This document shows positions 24,205 through 35,041 of a DNA stretch of 64,000 bases, one piece after another; positions within the stretch are counted from its first letter, which is position 1; each line of letters opens with the position of its first letter. Where the stretch lies: assembly GCA_000750105.3 (NCBI GenBank), contig JPHH03000008.1, forward strand, positions 372,001 through 436,000, in the 5' to 3' direction. The notes under the pieces are model-generated. The model saw nothing but the letters and a program-made list of their open reading frames with translations. It did no database searches and was not told the DNA's origin. The position numbers and the translations under genes are program-made. The DNA comes from Tolypocladium sp. Sup5 PDA-1 (taxonomy: Eukaryota > Ascomycota > Sordariomycetes > Hypocreales > Ophiocordycipitaceae).

Positions 24205-25199
24205 TCACGACTTCACCACCATGGCCTCGGGCTCCATCCCCTTGCCCTCGACCAAGACACCCGCCTTTCGCAGGATAGCCACGCAGTTGGACACCACCTC
24301 GGGCTTGACGCCTTCCGTCTTGGACGGGAACTCGACCGTCTTCAGCCACTCCCTGGCGTCGGGCTCCGTATACCCCAGCCTGCTCGAGATGTACTGGACA
24401 GCCTCCTCCTTGTGCTCGTTAAAGTGCCGCACGCCCCGGTCCAGCTTCACAAACAGCTCCTCGACCCGCGAATCGACGCTCCCGTCCCGCGGCGCCAGCG
24501 CGGTCGAGGCGACAATCTTCCAGCTGCTCCAGGGCGTGTAGATCTCGCCGACGCGGCGGATCTCGCCGGCGTCGTAGTGCTTCTTGGACGTGAAGTGCTC
24601 CCACATGAAGAAGTCGGCCGCGCCCGAGTTGACGGCGCCGCGCAGGTTCTCAAAGGTGTTGAGCACGACGGTGTCGGCGTATGGCTGCTGCGTCGGCGTC
24701 GTCGTCGATGGCGAAGACAGCCAGCCGTGCTGGTCGGCGAGGACGAAGCCCATGACGTAGCTGCCGGAGCCGATGCGCGAGACGCCAATCTTGCCGCCCT
24801 TGAGAGAGTCGACGGAGGTGATCTCGGGACGCTTGGCGCCGGTTGAGATGGCCCAGCCTGGGAGAATTGGTTAGACTCCGGTGGTGCTCGTGGCGGCTTC
24901 ACGATGAGTGTACTCTGAGAGAGCGATTTTCACGTACAGAGCGGGGTCTCAACGTAGGTGCCAACCAGGCGGTATCCCCCGTCGCCCTCGACGCCCTCCT
25001 TGCCGAGCCCAGCGATCCATCCCTCCGTCAGGCCGATGCCGACGTCGATTTCGCCGGCGCGGAGGGCCGTGACCATGTGGCCGGTGCCGGAGGGGAACGG
25101 GACGAGGGTGGCGTCCAGGCCGTAGTGCTTCTGGGCAAAGTGCAGCGGGGTGGAGAAGTGCTCCGGCACGAAGCCGATGCGCAGGGGTTGGGAGGACAT
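24205..25199 (-). CDS. Ca3427-like periplasmic-binding-protein-fold (PBP type 2) protein
   Basis: Soluble protein of 304 residues in two exons (25199-24938 and 24857-24205; 80-nt intron, donor GTACGT, phase 1, rebuilding a Cys codon in ETPLCWAIS). It starts MSSQPLRIGFVPEHFSTPLHFAQ and has the layout of type 2 substrate-binding folds: GSGTGHMV-like loop (PSGTGHMVTALRAGEIDVGIGLTEG in sequence order), then GKIGVSRIGSGSYVMGFVLAD and TFENLRGAVNSGAADFFMWE. This matches the fungal Ca3427/SsuA-like group. There is no signal peptide or membrane segment, so an intracellular role is likely, unlike the bacterial relatives that feed ABC importers. Ligand unknown; pyrimidine-, sulfonate- or thiamine-precursor-like ligands would be guesses from distant relatives. 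Confidence 0.85.
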
Positions 25200-26321
25200 C
25201 GTGAGCCTTGAACCGATGAGTTGTCGATTCCTATGGTGAGAGGTGATGGTGTTGCGAAAACAACTTCATGTTAGACGGGTGGGGTTGGGGTTTCGGAGCT
25301 GTTGTGTTCGTAGGTGGCTTGCCTGTGTCAGATGCACGACACTCGGCAATTGGTGCCGACGCCAGCGGGGCAATGAGAATGCTCCGGCTTCTCCATGGTC
25401 CTGAAGCCAATTACGCTTTGTGCACTGTCCAATGAATGATTAGATATATTGGCGGTTTCATCGCCGCAGCTATAGGGTAAGGGGATGTTGAGTGGTGCCT
25501 TGTTGGTGCGTCATCTTGAGTTGAAAGTTGGGAGGATACTCCGAAGCTCCGCCGCCATGTCCGAGCATGCGGCAGTTGTGAAGCCATTGCCCAGGCGGCT
25601 TCCTAGCCGTTACTAAAGCCTCCCCTCCGATAGGATGCAAGCACCCTGGTCCAACGGGTCGAATCTAAGCGTCCAACGTCGTGCATGGTCATCAATCATC
25701 ATCAATAGATATCGGCGAGGCACGATTTACAGGTCCGTTACTCACAACGGCCATGCTGCACAGCGCTACCGGTGTGGCGGCGGCAACGGCGTCCTGGTGG
25801 CAGTTTGCGCTCATGGAGATGGAATGCATCAATGCCAGACGAAAACGCCAATTGACTTGTTGAAAATGCAAAGACGCCAGCGCATCAACGTGAACTGACC
25901 TCCCCTCAGCTAGCTCATTCATATGCTGCTGCGCCTGCGAATGCCTTAGGTACGAGATACGCGGCACACTGCGCAGACTGGGCTGCTTTCAGTGCGTACG
26001 CCGAATCGCCCGCGGATCTGCAAAGTCTATCGCAGTGGTAATAAGCCCCCCGGCCCAGGGGCTGAAGACGGAGCAGTGTGTGATCGTTCCCCTCGCATCC
26101 AATACGGTGCTCAGGCAGACGGCTAAGGCTGAGCCCAGTTTAGCCTGCCGAGACATCTTCAACCCAGACCCGCAGACGTAACCTCTCTGCTTCTTCACCC
26201 TCTCACCCTCTCGCCCTCTCACCGTCGACTTGATTCGCCTGCTTCTGCTCCATCCAGTTCGTCCTCGTCTCTCCCCTTGACGGCACTTCATGGCCAGAGC
26301 ACCACTGCTCTAGACTTCGCC
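25200..26321. other. Divergent promoter region, no gene
   Basis: Lies between the start of the substrate-binding-fold gene (minus) and the start of the MFS gene (plus). Repeated CCCTCTCACC-like pyrimidine-rich blocks occur at about 26195-26225 just before the MFS start. No supportable frame. Confidence 0.5.
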
Positions 26322-28001
26322 ATGTCAGACGTCGAGCTGGACACCCCCGAGGACGCTCCCCTGCTGGACGAGCACGAGCGGCAGGACGAGCCGCTGCCGA
26401 CGCGGCCGCGCATCAGGGCGAAGCGATGGCAGGCCAAGTCGCCCGGGACCATCGTCTTCCTCGCCGCGACGATGAAGTTCTGCATCACCTCCAGCGGCAT
26501 GCTCATCCTCATCCCCATCTACCGCCTGATTGAGGATTCCGTGTGCCACGCCTTCTACGAGGACGACTCGCCCGACATCATCGAGGAGATGAAGTGCAAA
26601 GGGGACGAGGTGCAGTCGCGCCTGGCCTTTTTGCTGGGCTGGCTCGGCCTCTTCAATTCAATCATGAGTACGTTGTATCAACATTGAACTCGTTGATGAG
26701 CCGTGTTGCTGACGGCGGCCATCTTTAGCATTGATTGTCGCATTCCCGTACGGTCTGCTGGCGGATCGCGTCGGCCGCAAACCAACCGCCGTGCTGGCCT
26801 ACGGCGGCACTGCCGTCTCATTCGGCTTCGCCCCCTTTATGCTCGGCAAGATGCAGGCCCAGGTCCGCAGCAACCCGTATCTGCTCATGACGGGCTCGCT
26901 GTTCCTCGTCTTCGGCGGTGGTGTGCCAGTGTTGCTGGCTACTCTGTATGCCATGGCAGCCGACGTGAGCACCGAAAAGGAAAAGTGAGTATTCATACAA
27001 CCACCCCTGGCAACTTGTGCAGATGCTGACCGTAGTTTAGGGCTGCCAGCTTTCTCTACCTCACGTTTGGCGCGACGGCCGGCGGACTCGTGGGACCCCT
27101 GCTGGCTGGCATACTCATGGAAAAGTACGGTCCATGGGTGCCCATTTACATCGTCCTCGCCATCACGCCCTTTATGCTCAGCGTCTTCTTCTTCATCCCG
27201 GAGACACTCGTCGTCGACATGGAGTCCAAGAGCCATCGAAAGCAGGACCAGCCGCTTCTCGTCGAGCTAAAGCAGCACATCAGCAACGGGCTTGGGGACC
27301 TGGTCCATTCCGTCCACATGATCAAGAACGTCAACATACCGCTTGTTCTCATCACGTTCCTGTTCCAGAGCGCCCGGTTTACCGCGTACACGTCGACGCT
27401 GGCGCAGTACATCAGCAAGCACTTTGGGTGGCGGCTCGCCGAGACTAGTCTCCTCCTGTCGCCGCTGGGTGTCCTCAACCTGGTCGTCCTGGTGGCTTTG
27501 CCCAAGGTGTCCCAGATCTTGATGTCCCCGCGGTTCCGCTTCACGATATTCGGAAAAGACTTGTTCTTGACACAGGTCTCTACGCTCATCATCATCTTCG
27601 GCGCGCTCATCGAAGGTTTCAGCCACAACGTCGTCCTGTTCCTGATAGGCCTGTTCATCGGGACTTTTGGCGCTGCTGATAGCCCTCTGGCGCGGGCGAC
27701 CGTCTCGCATTACGTCGATGCAGAATACACCTCCAGGCTGTACGCGTTGATCGGCATGGTTGAGGTTTTGGGGTCCTTTATCGGCGGGCCGGCGCTGGCG
27801 TGGTTCTTTGATCAGGGGCTGCGGAGGAAAGGTATATGGACGGGCCTGCCGTGGTTCTACATTGCTCTGCTTTGCAGCATTGCCTTGGTAGCGCTGCTTT
27901 TTGTGAAACCGCCCAAGACGAGCCTGCACGGGGAAACGGCTCACCATGAGGGCGACCGTGTCAATGGCTCAGCACCGGAGAGCCATCTTCACCCCGAGTA
28001 G
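26322..28001 (+). CDS. Major facilitator superfamily transporter
   Basis: Polytopic membrane transporter of 520 residues in three exons (26322-26667, 26729-26984, 27041-28001; introns 61 and 56 nt). An acidic cytosolic N-terminus (DAPLLDEHERQDE) precedes the first helix (GTIVFLAATMKFCITSSGMLILIPIY). The conserved MFS motif A is present as GLLADRVGRKPT between helices 2 and 3. A Pro/Gly-rich segment (GATAGGLVGPLLAG) corresponds to the motif-C-like region of helix 5. About twelve hydrophobic segments can be counted. An extracellular loop after helix 1 holds cysteines (SVCHAF, EEMKCKGD), which is common in the fungal branch annotated as related to tetracycline-resistance or feruloyl-type carriers. 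Substrate cannot be inferred. It is a stand-alone gene 590 bp from the ABC transporter on the same strand. Confidence 0.9.
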
Positions 28002-28593
28002 TCTGAGGTTGGGGTATATGTGTTGGACGCCATTTATAAATGTTGGAGACTAGAACGCTATTAAATGTTAATGACCTACCTTATGCTTAGATGCAAACCG
28101 GTATCCAGCTCGGAGACTCACATGGACGGACATGCATGGTGCAGCTGGGAGGAAGTATGTTGGTTGATGTCGAATTCGCGTGGCATGGGGCGTCAACCCC
28201 GGTTTCCCAGACAAGCTCTTTTGTAGCCTCTCCGACAGCCCGAAACGCTGACGACGTCGAAAATATCATAGATTCCTCGATAACATTCAGCCATTGCCAG
28301 TTCCAGTGTTAGCGAGAACCTTCTACAAATGGGGAGCCACTGGAGCTTTCCGCCCTTGGGTGTGTTGGCAGCCAACGGTTGCGCGTTGGGCCGCGCCAGC
28401 CTTTGCGTGGGCTGGGGCCGAGACCTGCCTTATCGAGCGCCGGCGCCAAGTCCGGGTACGGCCCCCGGCGGCCGGACCCTGCAAGACGAGCCGCCGTTGG
28501 TTGATAAGTAACGGTCCACCGGCTGCCATGGCAGGCACGTCGGGAGCACAGCTTCTTTCTGCTGGTTGATGGGTTGACGGAAATATTAGCAAC
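28002..28593. other. Spacer between MFS and ABC transporter genes
   Basis: Should hold the MFS 3' untranslated region and the ABC transporter promoter. No supportable gene. Confidence 0.5.
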
Positions 28594-31500
28594 ATGGCGT
28601 ATGATGCCACTTACAACGCGAGCGAGTGTGGTGATGGCTTGTTCGGGCCGGGGGTGTGGACAAAGGGGTGTCGAGGCGGATTCGACTTTACAGGTGCCGT
28701 CTGCTCGTGTGCAAACTCTCGTGGTCTGCTGAATTAACCGTGTGGCAGTGACGTTCGAAGAGAGCATCCTCGCGATACTCCCCGCGGCGGTGTTCTTGCT
28801 GCTTGCCGGGCCGCGTTGCGTCTACCTGTTCCGCGCAAAGGACCAGGCGAGGAAAGCGGCTACCTACACGCCGAAATTGGTAGCATATCTCTCTCCATGA
28901 TACCAAGAATGTGTCTGACTCTCGACGGTAGATTACGGCTTGCGTGTATGCTGCATTGCAAGTCGCCCTGCTTGCCCTGGTCGCGTCCTCCAAGCCCACG
29001 AGCTCCCGTCTTGCCATCGCCTCTGCCGTGCTCAGCTTCCTGGCGTCCTGCAGCATCGTGCTCCTCGCCCACTTCGAACACGTCAAGTCGATCCGGCCGT
29101 CGTTCCTGCTCACGATGTACCTCTTCGTGTCGCTGCTGTTCGACGCAGCCAGGTTGCGCACAGAGTGGCTCATCAACGCGCAATCGAAGTCGGCGAGCGC
29201 TGCGGTGCTGTCGACGTCTGTAGCCCTCAAACTGTCTCTACTGATGCTGGAGACTGTTGAGAAGCGCAGGATCTTGATCGATACGGGCAAGACGCCGTCT
29301 CAGGAGAGCACGAGTGGACCGCTTAGTCGAGGGTTCTTCGTGTGGCTGAACCCATTGCTCATCACCGGCTGGGCAAATGTCCTTACGAACAACGATTTGC
29401 CAAGTATTTACGAAAGGCTGTCGTCCGAGAAACTTTCCGCTAGATTCGCTGCAAAGTGGGATGAAGGTAGGGTGGCCGCGATGATGCCGGTGATGCCCAT
29501 GTTGCTAACAACACAGCAGCTACCGCGCATGGGAAGAAGCCGATGCTCTTCCTCGTAACATTCACCGTCTTGAAGTGGGATATTCTTAGCATTGCGCTTC
29601 CTCGTGTGGGCATGATTGGCCTGAGTATCTCTCAGCCGTACCTGGTGTCCAGCGCCCTGCGGTTTCTCTCTTCGCCTAGTAGTGAAGCGAATGCAAGCCT
29701 GGGCTATGGTTTGATCGGTGCCTTTGCCTTTATATTTATTGGATCTGCGGTAAGCTACCATGTTGAAAGCCGCAATCGTGTTTCTGATGATGGTAGATCC
29801 TCACTGCGTGGCATGAGCACCTCTCGTTCCGCGCCGGAGCCATGATTCGAGGCGGCCTCATCTCCCTCATCTATCGGAAAATGGTTCGGCTTCCAACGAC
29901 AGCACTCGCCGAATCTTCGGCAGTTTCGCTCATGGGTAATGACGTCGAAACGCTGACGGAAAGGGTCAACACCCTACTCGTCGAATCGTGGGCCAACACG
30001 GTCACCGTCGCCATCGCCATGTGGATGCTGACGGAGCAGCTCGGTGCCGTGTCAGCGGCTCCCATCGTCACCAGTCTCAGTAAGTATCATGAATCGGATA
30101 CTGCAGCTAATAAGATTTCTAACGTGCGCAGTTGCTCTCATGCTCAACACGTGGCTGGGGAGGCTCATGGTGCCCCGCATGCAACAATACATGAAAGCTA
30201 CGCAGGATCGTATCAACTTCACCTCCGAGGTCCTGGGGTCGATGAAGGCTGTCAAAATGCTGGGATATTCGGAGACGTTCACTCGGCATATAGAGAAGAA
30301 GCGCGAAGATGACTTGAATACCGGCAAACAATTCCGAGCCTTGTCAGTTTGGACCAACGCAGTCAGTAGGTGTCGGCACTCAATGTTCATGGCAATAGTG
30401 CATTGGACTAACACCGATCAAACAGCCAACGGCAACATCACCGTCACTCAAACCGCCACCTTTGGTGCCTATGCCATCGCCGCTAAGGTGACTGGTAGCG
30501 AATCCTTCTCGGCGGCTCAGGCGATCACGGCTATCTCTATTCTCAACGTTATGATTGCTCCGCTCAGCTTCCTCCTTGGTAATATTCCAAGCTCGTTTTC
30601 CGCCTTTGGATGCTTCAAGAGGATTCAAGAATTTCTCTTGCTAAATGAGAGGTTCGACGGTCGCGATATACAATCAGGGTCAAATGAACAGGTTATTGAG
30701 AGGTCACCGGACACGCCGTCGACGGACCATGATAGTATCGAGCTTCACAATGTCGAGCTCAAGCACGACGATGGTACCTCATCCGTGGCAATTGCGGGCG
30801 GAAACTTCGACTGGGGAGAAAAGCCGATTCTCCGCAACATCACCACCTCCTTGCCCCAGACCAAGACAGGATCGCTCACCATCGTCGTCGGGCCCGTTGG
30901 ATCTGGCAAGTCGACTTTCCTCAAGGCTATTCTTGGGGAGACTGCGTCATCAGACGGCGTTGTTTCCATCAGGTCTCCAACGGTGGCCTTTTGCGACCAG
31001 ACGCCCTGGGTCATGAACGCCAGTATTGGCGACAATATCGTCGCCGAGTCCAAGGGCTTCGAAGAATCGTGGTTTAACACTGTTGTCGAAGCCTGTGACC
31101 TTGCTTTTGACCTGGCAAGATTCCCAGCTGGTGCATCTACGGTTGTCGGCGACAAGGGGGTGAAGCTTAGTGGTGGTCAGAAACAAAGAATCGTGAGTAA
31201 GACACCAGGATCGGTTGAGCTCATTGCTAACAGTTACTATAGGCGATGGCCCGGGCCCTCTACTCTAGGAAACCAGTCGCCATCTTCGATGATGTGTTCA
31301 GCGGCCTTGACAAGGTCACCGAAAGGACAGTTTTCAGCCGCGTTTTCAGCAAGAATGGTCTCCTTCGCCGAAACGGCACGACCATAGTCCTTGCGACGCA
31401 TGCTGGTACGCATCCTCATGTTCGCACCCCTCATTTGTATGTTGTGTTGGCTCATACTCATGTAGTTCACCACCTGCACGACTCCGATTTTGTGATTGCG

Positions 31501-33873
31501 TTTGACAAGAATGGAACAATCATCGAACAAGGCAGCTTTACCGAGCTCCGCTCCAAGGGGAGCTATGTCCAGAGCCTCGATATTTCACCGCCAGAGTCAG
31601 ATGGCAGTTCCGAGGAAGCCGCAGACGACAAGCAGGATCAAGATGACGAGCCTGAGAAGCGCGAAGAAGCCGAAGTAAAAGAGCAGCAGCAAGGCCGATC
31701 GAGCGATCGGGACACATTCAAGTACTACTTGGCGTCAGTGACGTGGCTCAACTTGGGTCCTGCGGCAGTGTACATCATCGTGCAGGGCTTCTTCATGACG
31801 TTCCGATGTGAGTCATGTAAGTGTTGCATTTATACTGGTATACAGCTAACGAAATGGGTCCAGATATTTGGCTCACTTGGTGGGGAGACGGAAAGGGCCG
31901 GCCTAGTTCTGATGTTGGATACTGGCTGGGCCTGTATGCGGCGATGTCAGCTGTGGAAACGGCCGGCATAAGCTTGGAAATCATGTAAGAGACATGGCCC
32001 GTCAGCCTTCTGCATGTAAGATGTTAACCGAAGGATTCAGGCAGGGCTTGATCTTTATGGGACCAATCAGCGGGAAAACACTCCATACGAGAGTGTTGAA
32101 CGCGGTGATGAAGTAAGTCGCCTTCACCTACGAGTTTGCCAGTCGAGTTTAATCAAGTATCAGTGCTCCATTATCCTTTCTTGCAAACAGCGACAACGGC
32201 TCGCTTGTCAACCGGTACGCCTTCCGAGGAAATATCAGATGCGCACATCACATAGCTAACAGCCGGCAAGTTTCAGCCAAGATATGAGGCTCGTGGACAT
32301 TGTCCTCCCCATATCACTGATGGTGTTTCTGTTTGGTGAGACCTGGCTGCTCCTGCTAAGGATAATCAGAAGCTGACATGTGCGACAGAGGTTGTCTCTT
32401 GCTTCGGTGTCACGGCGCTTGCTGTTAGTGCCGTAAGCTGGTTCGCAATCGCGATACCCTTGGTGGCTGTGGTCCTGGTTGTGGTCCAGCGCTTCTATGT
32501 CAGCACATCGAAGCAACTGCGTCTTCTCGAGTAATCATCCGATTCTGCTCTTCGTCGGAGACAACATGAAGGCTAATGCAGGCGCCAGGATCGAACACAA
32601 GGCACCGTTGTACTCGCACTTCCTGGAATCCATCAATGGGCTTGCAACCATCCGGGCTTTTGGGTGGATTCGGCCGTACACGGAAAAGAGTATGAGACTG
32701 CTTGACAACGCACAAAAGCCGTCATACCTGCTGTACTGCATCCAGCGCTGGCTGACCCTCGTCCTCGACCTGGCTGTGGCTGCCTTGACTATACTTCTTG
32801 TAACTCTCGCCGTGGTCCTTCGAGGAAAGATTAATCCGTCGTTGCTAGGCATCGCGTTGGTCAACATGATGGACCTCGGCAATAATTTGAAGGGCATCGT
32901 GCTGCAATGGTCGACTCTGGAGACATCGCTCGGCGCCGTGACCCGAATCAAGACGTTTACGGAAACCACACCCTCGGAGAATCTGCCCGAAGAGAGCAAA
33001 CTGCCAGAATCGGTCTGGCCGGCACATGGCGTTGTGGACATCCAGGGCATATCGGTGCAGTACGAGTAAGTCAGCGTTTGCCAGTTGAAGAGGAAGCCAC
33101 TCACAAAGCGCAGCGCGACGGATGAGCCTATTCTGCGAAACGTATCATTCAGCATGAAGCACGGCCAAAAGATTGGCCTTTGTGGCCGCAGCGGCAGCGG
33201 CAAAAGCTCGCTGATCCTGGCACTCCTGCGACTTGCCAACATTGTCGAGGGGAAGATTCTGCTAGATGGCGAAGACATCACCAAGGTGCCGCGCTCCTTG
33301 GTCAGGGAGAAGCTGAGCTGCCTGACACAAGATCCATTCCTCTTCACAAACACGATAAGGTTCAACCTGGATCCTCTGGCCAAACACTCCGACGAGGAAG
33401 TCACTGCCGCTCTCGAGCGCGTCGGATTGTGGCCTATTATCCGGGCGAAGATCCAGGCAGAGAATCAGCCGCTGGATGAAAAGATGGACGAGACTTTCTT
33501 TTCCCACGGGCAACGGCAGCTCCTCTGTCTTGCTCGGGCTCTGTTGAAGAAAAGCTCGGTGCTTATCCTCGACGAGCCTACGAGCAGGTGAGTCTACACG
33601 CCCTGGTGTACCTCGGTCGTGATGCACTGACACTGGTATAGCGTGGACAGCCATACGGATGCCCGGATTCAGGAAGTGATTCGCAGCGAATTCAAAGACC
33701 GTACTATCATCATGATTGCGCATCGTCTCGACACCTTGCTGGACTTTGACAAGATTGCCGTGCTGGACAAGGGGAGCTTGGTGGAATTTGACGCGCCGAA
33801 CGCTCTGCTTATGAATGAGCAGAGTCACTTTGCGCGGCTGTATCGCGCTGACAAGTTCAAGAGAACAGAGTGA
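28594..33873 (+). CDS. Full-length ABC transporter, ABCC/MRP type
   Basis: ATP-driven exporter of 1472 residues, probably in the plasma or vacuolar membrane; relatives move conjugates and toxic metabolites. Seventeen exons join in frame: 28594-28693, 28749-28879, 28932-29466, 29520-29749, 29797-30079, 30132-30365, 30426-31192, 31243-31405, 31466-31807, 31864-31984, 32041-32112, 32164-32214, 32271-32335, 32389-32530, 32589-33065, 33114-33587, 33642-33873. A TMD0-like N-terminus (FDFTVTFEESILAILPAAVF) precedes TMD1. NBD1 has Walker A GPVGSGKST (~residue 659), signature LSGGQKQR (~752), Walker B VAIFDDVFSGLD and H-loop ATHA. An acidic linker leads to TMD2, which includes DNGSLVNRFSQDMRLVDIVLP. 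NBD2 has Walker A GRSGSGKSS (~1263), signature FSHGQRQL (~1366), Walker B LILDEPTS and H-loop IAHRLDT. NBD1's VFSGLDK replaces the catalytic Glu by Asp, as is usual in the first site of ABCC proteins. No break was found. Confidence 0.92.
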
Positions 33874-34295
33874 CGAGGTGTAGCCCATCAGCTCTGAGGT
33901 TGGTGGAAAAGTAGGGAGAGAATATACAACAGAGTTATTCACTGAACCGCCATATAATGTACCCTATATCCTATCGTCTCGTGAGATATAATCAGCGTCA
34001 CTGATAAGCAGACAGCCTGCGCCTGGAACAACTTAATTTCTCTTACTATATGAAGAATGGTAGCTATCTGTGGATCGAGTACGCTGAAAGTTGTGACGCA
34101 CGAATGCTGTACTCGACACGAACATACATAAAAGGTGACCGCGGTCCAGCCGCTTTTCTGCTTTCGAAACCATCCCTTGGACTTTATCTCCCTCCGCGAC
34201 ATACGTGTATCCCGTGCCCTATTTCCTCACCACCACCTAGCGAAACCCGATTGCCTCCAGAGCAAGAAGCTCGAAAAGGCAGGTTTTCTTTCACG
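33874..34295. other. Spacer upstream of the 88-residue microprotein
   Basis: No gene. It contains a TATA-like element at 34127-34134 in the expected place for the downstream small gene. Confidence 0.5.
34127..34134 (+). promoter_or_regulatory. TATA-like element (CATAAAAG)
   Basis: CATAAAAG lies 162 bp upstream of the ATG at 34296; a comparable TATAAAAG lies 136 bp upstream of the related gene at 63535. A pyrimidine-rich stretch with CCTCACCACC follows it. Confidence 0.45.
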
Positions 34296-34562
34296 ATGTG
34301 CTACACCTTCACCGAATTTGCTATATGCAAGGGGTGCAACACAGAGTGGGATGTCAAAATAGACGACACGGACATGTGTGAAGAGGCCAAGAGCCACCGC
34401 TGGCACTGGCGACAGCGAAGGGGCAATTGCAAAGAAGGAATAGTGAAAGCCCGTCGATTCGTACTGGAACACAACAAGACGTGCTCAAGCTGTCTCAAAG
34501 GCATGGCCAAGCAAGCCAGCGACGATGAAGCGGGAACAAAACCGTGGGTGCCGCCTGTGTAA
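34296..34562 (+). CDS. Cys-rich microprotein, unknown function
   Basis: Intronless frame of 88 residues with a clear ATG. I do not recognise a named family. Cysteines lie at 2, 11, 14, 28, 45, 63 and 66, the last two as CSSC after an Asn. The start MCYTFTEFAICKGC lacks a signal peptide, so a cytosolic or nuclear metal-binding protein is more likely than a secreted one. The middle is rich in His, Trp and Arg (SHRWHWRQRR), and the tail is acidic then PWVPPV. The separate gene at 63535-63768 has nearly the same spacing (2, 11, 16, 30, 44, 63, 66) and shared neighbours of the cysteines (MC before residue 30, G-x-C-x-x-G-x-V around 45), which supports both being real genes. A TATA-like element precedes it. 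Confidence 0.65.
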   Translation: MCYTFTEFAICKGCNTEWDVKIDDTDMCEEAKSHRWHWRQRRGNCKEGIVKARRFVLEHNKTCSSCLKGMAKQASDDEAGTKPWVPPV

Positions 34563-35041
34563 TCCGCGGCTATCTGATTTTCGGAGCTTGCGCGGGCACC
34601 AGAAGTTATGGGTGGACAAAGAAACGTGGATGAGTTACGCAAGAGAGGCCGTGATGCTCCGGCCAAGCCGTGAGATTCACCGCGAGTTGTCGGCTTTGGG
34701 ACGGCTTGCTAGATGTACCAAGTAGTGAAACATGGCTCGCATGACAACTGATTCATGTAGATGCATGCAACTGGTGAGTAAATGTCTCGGCGTCTCTCAG
34801 AAAACAAAAAGTCTATCGAATATCGCAATTACCCTCAACTACTTCGCGCCACGCTGTACTGATGTAGAAAACACGCTTCCGGCAAACCCACGGCCCGTGC
34901 CGTCTTGTTGTAAAAGGTCAAAGAGAAGTCGCTCCTCGGAAACTCCCGCTAGTGTATCAAACGTGACGGTATCCTTGCTCTTCTGGCTCCTAAGCTCAAT
35001 GTTCAATGTGTTTCTCGAAACCTCTCCGACCAACACCCGAC
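34563..35041. other. Spacer, no supportable gene
   Basis: Downstream of the microprotein and of the convergent lectin-like gene. Short frames only. Confidence 0.45.

Noticed and set aside
32520..32590. Apparent stop codon in the second half of the ABC transporter
   Set aside because: The TAA after LRLLE is inside a 58-nt intron (donor GTAATC at 32531, acceptor at 32588); the joined sequence EIEHKAPLYSHFLES is the expected family motif, so the gene is intact.
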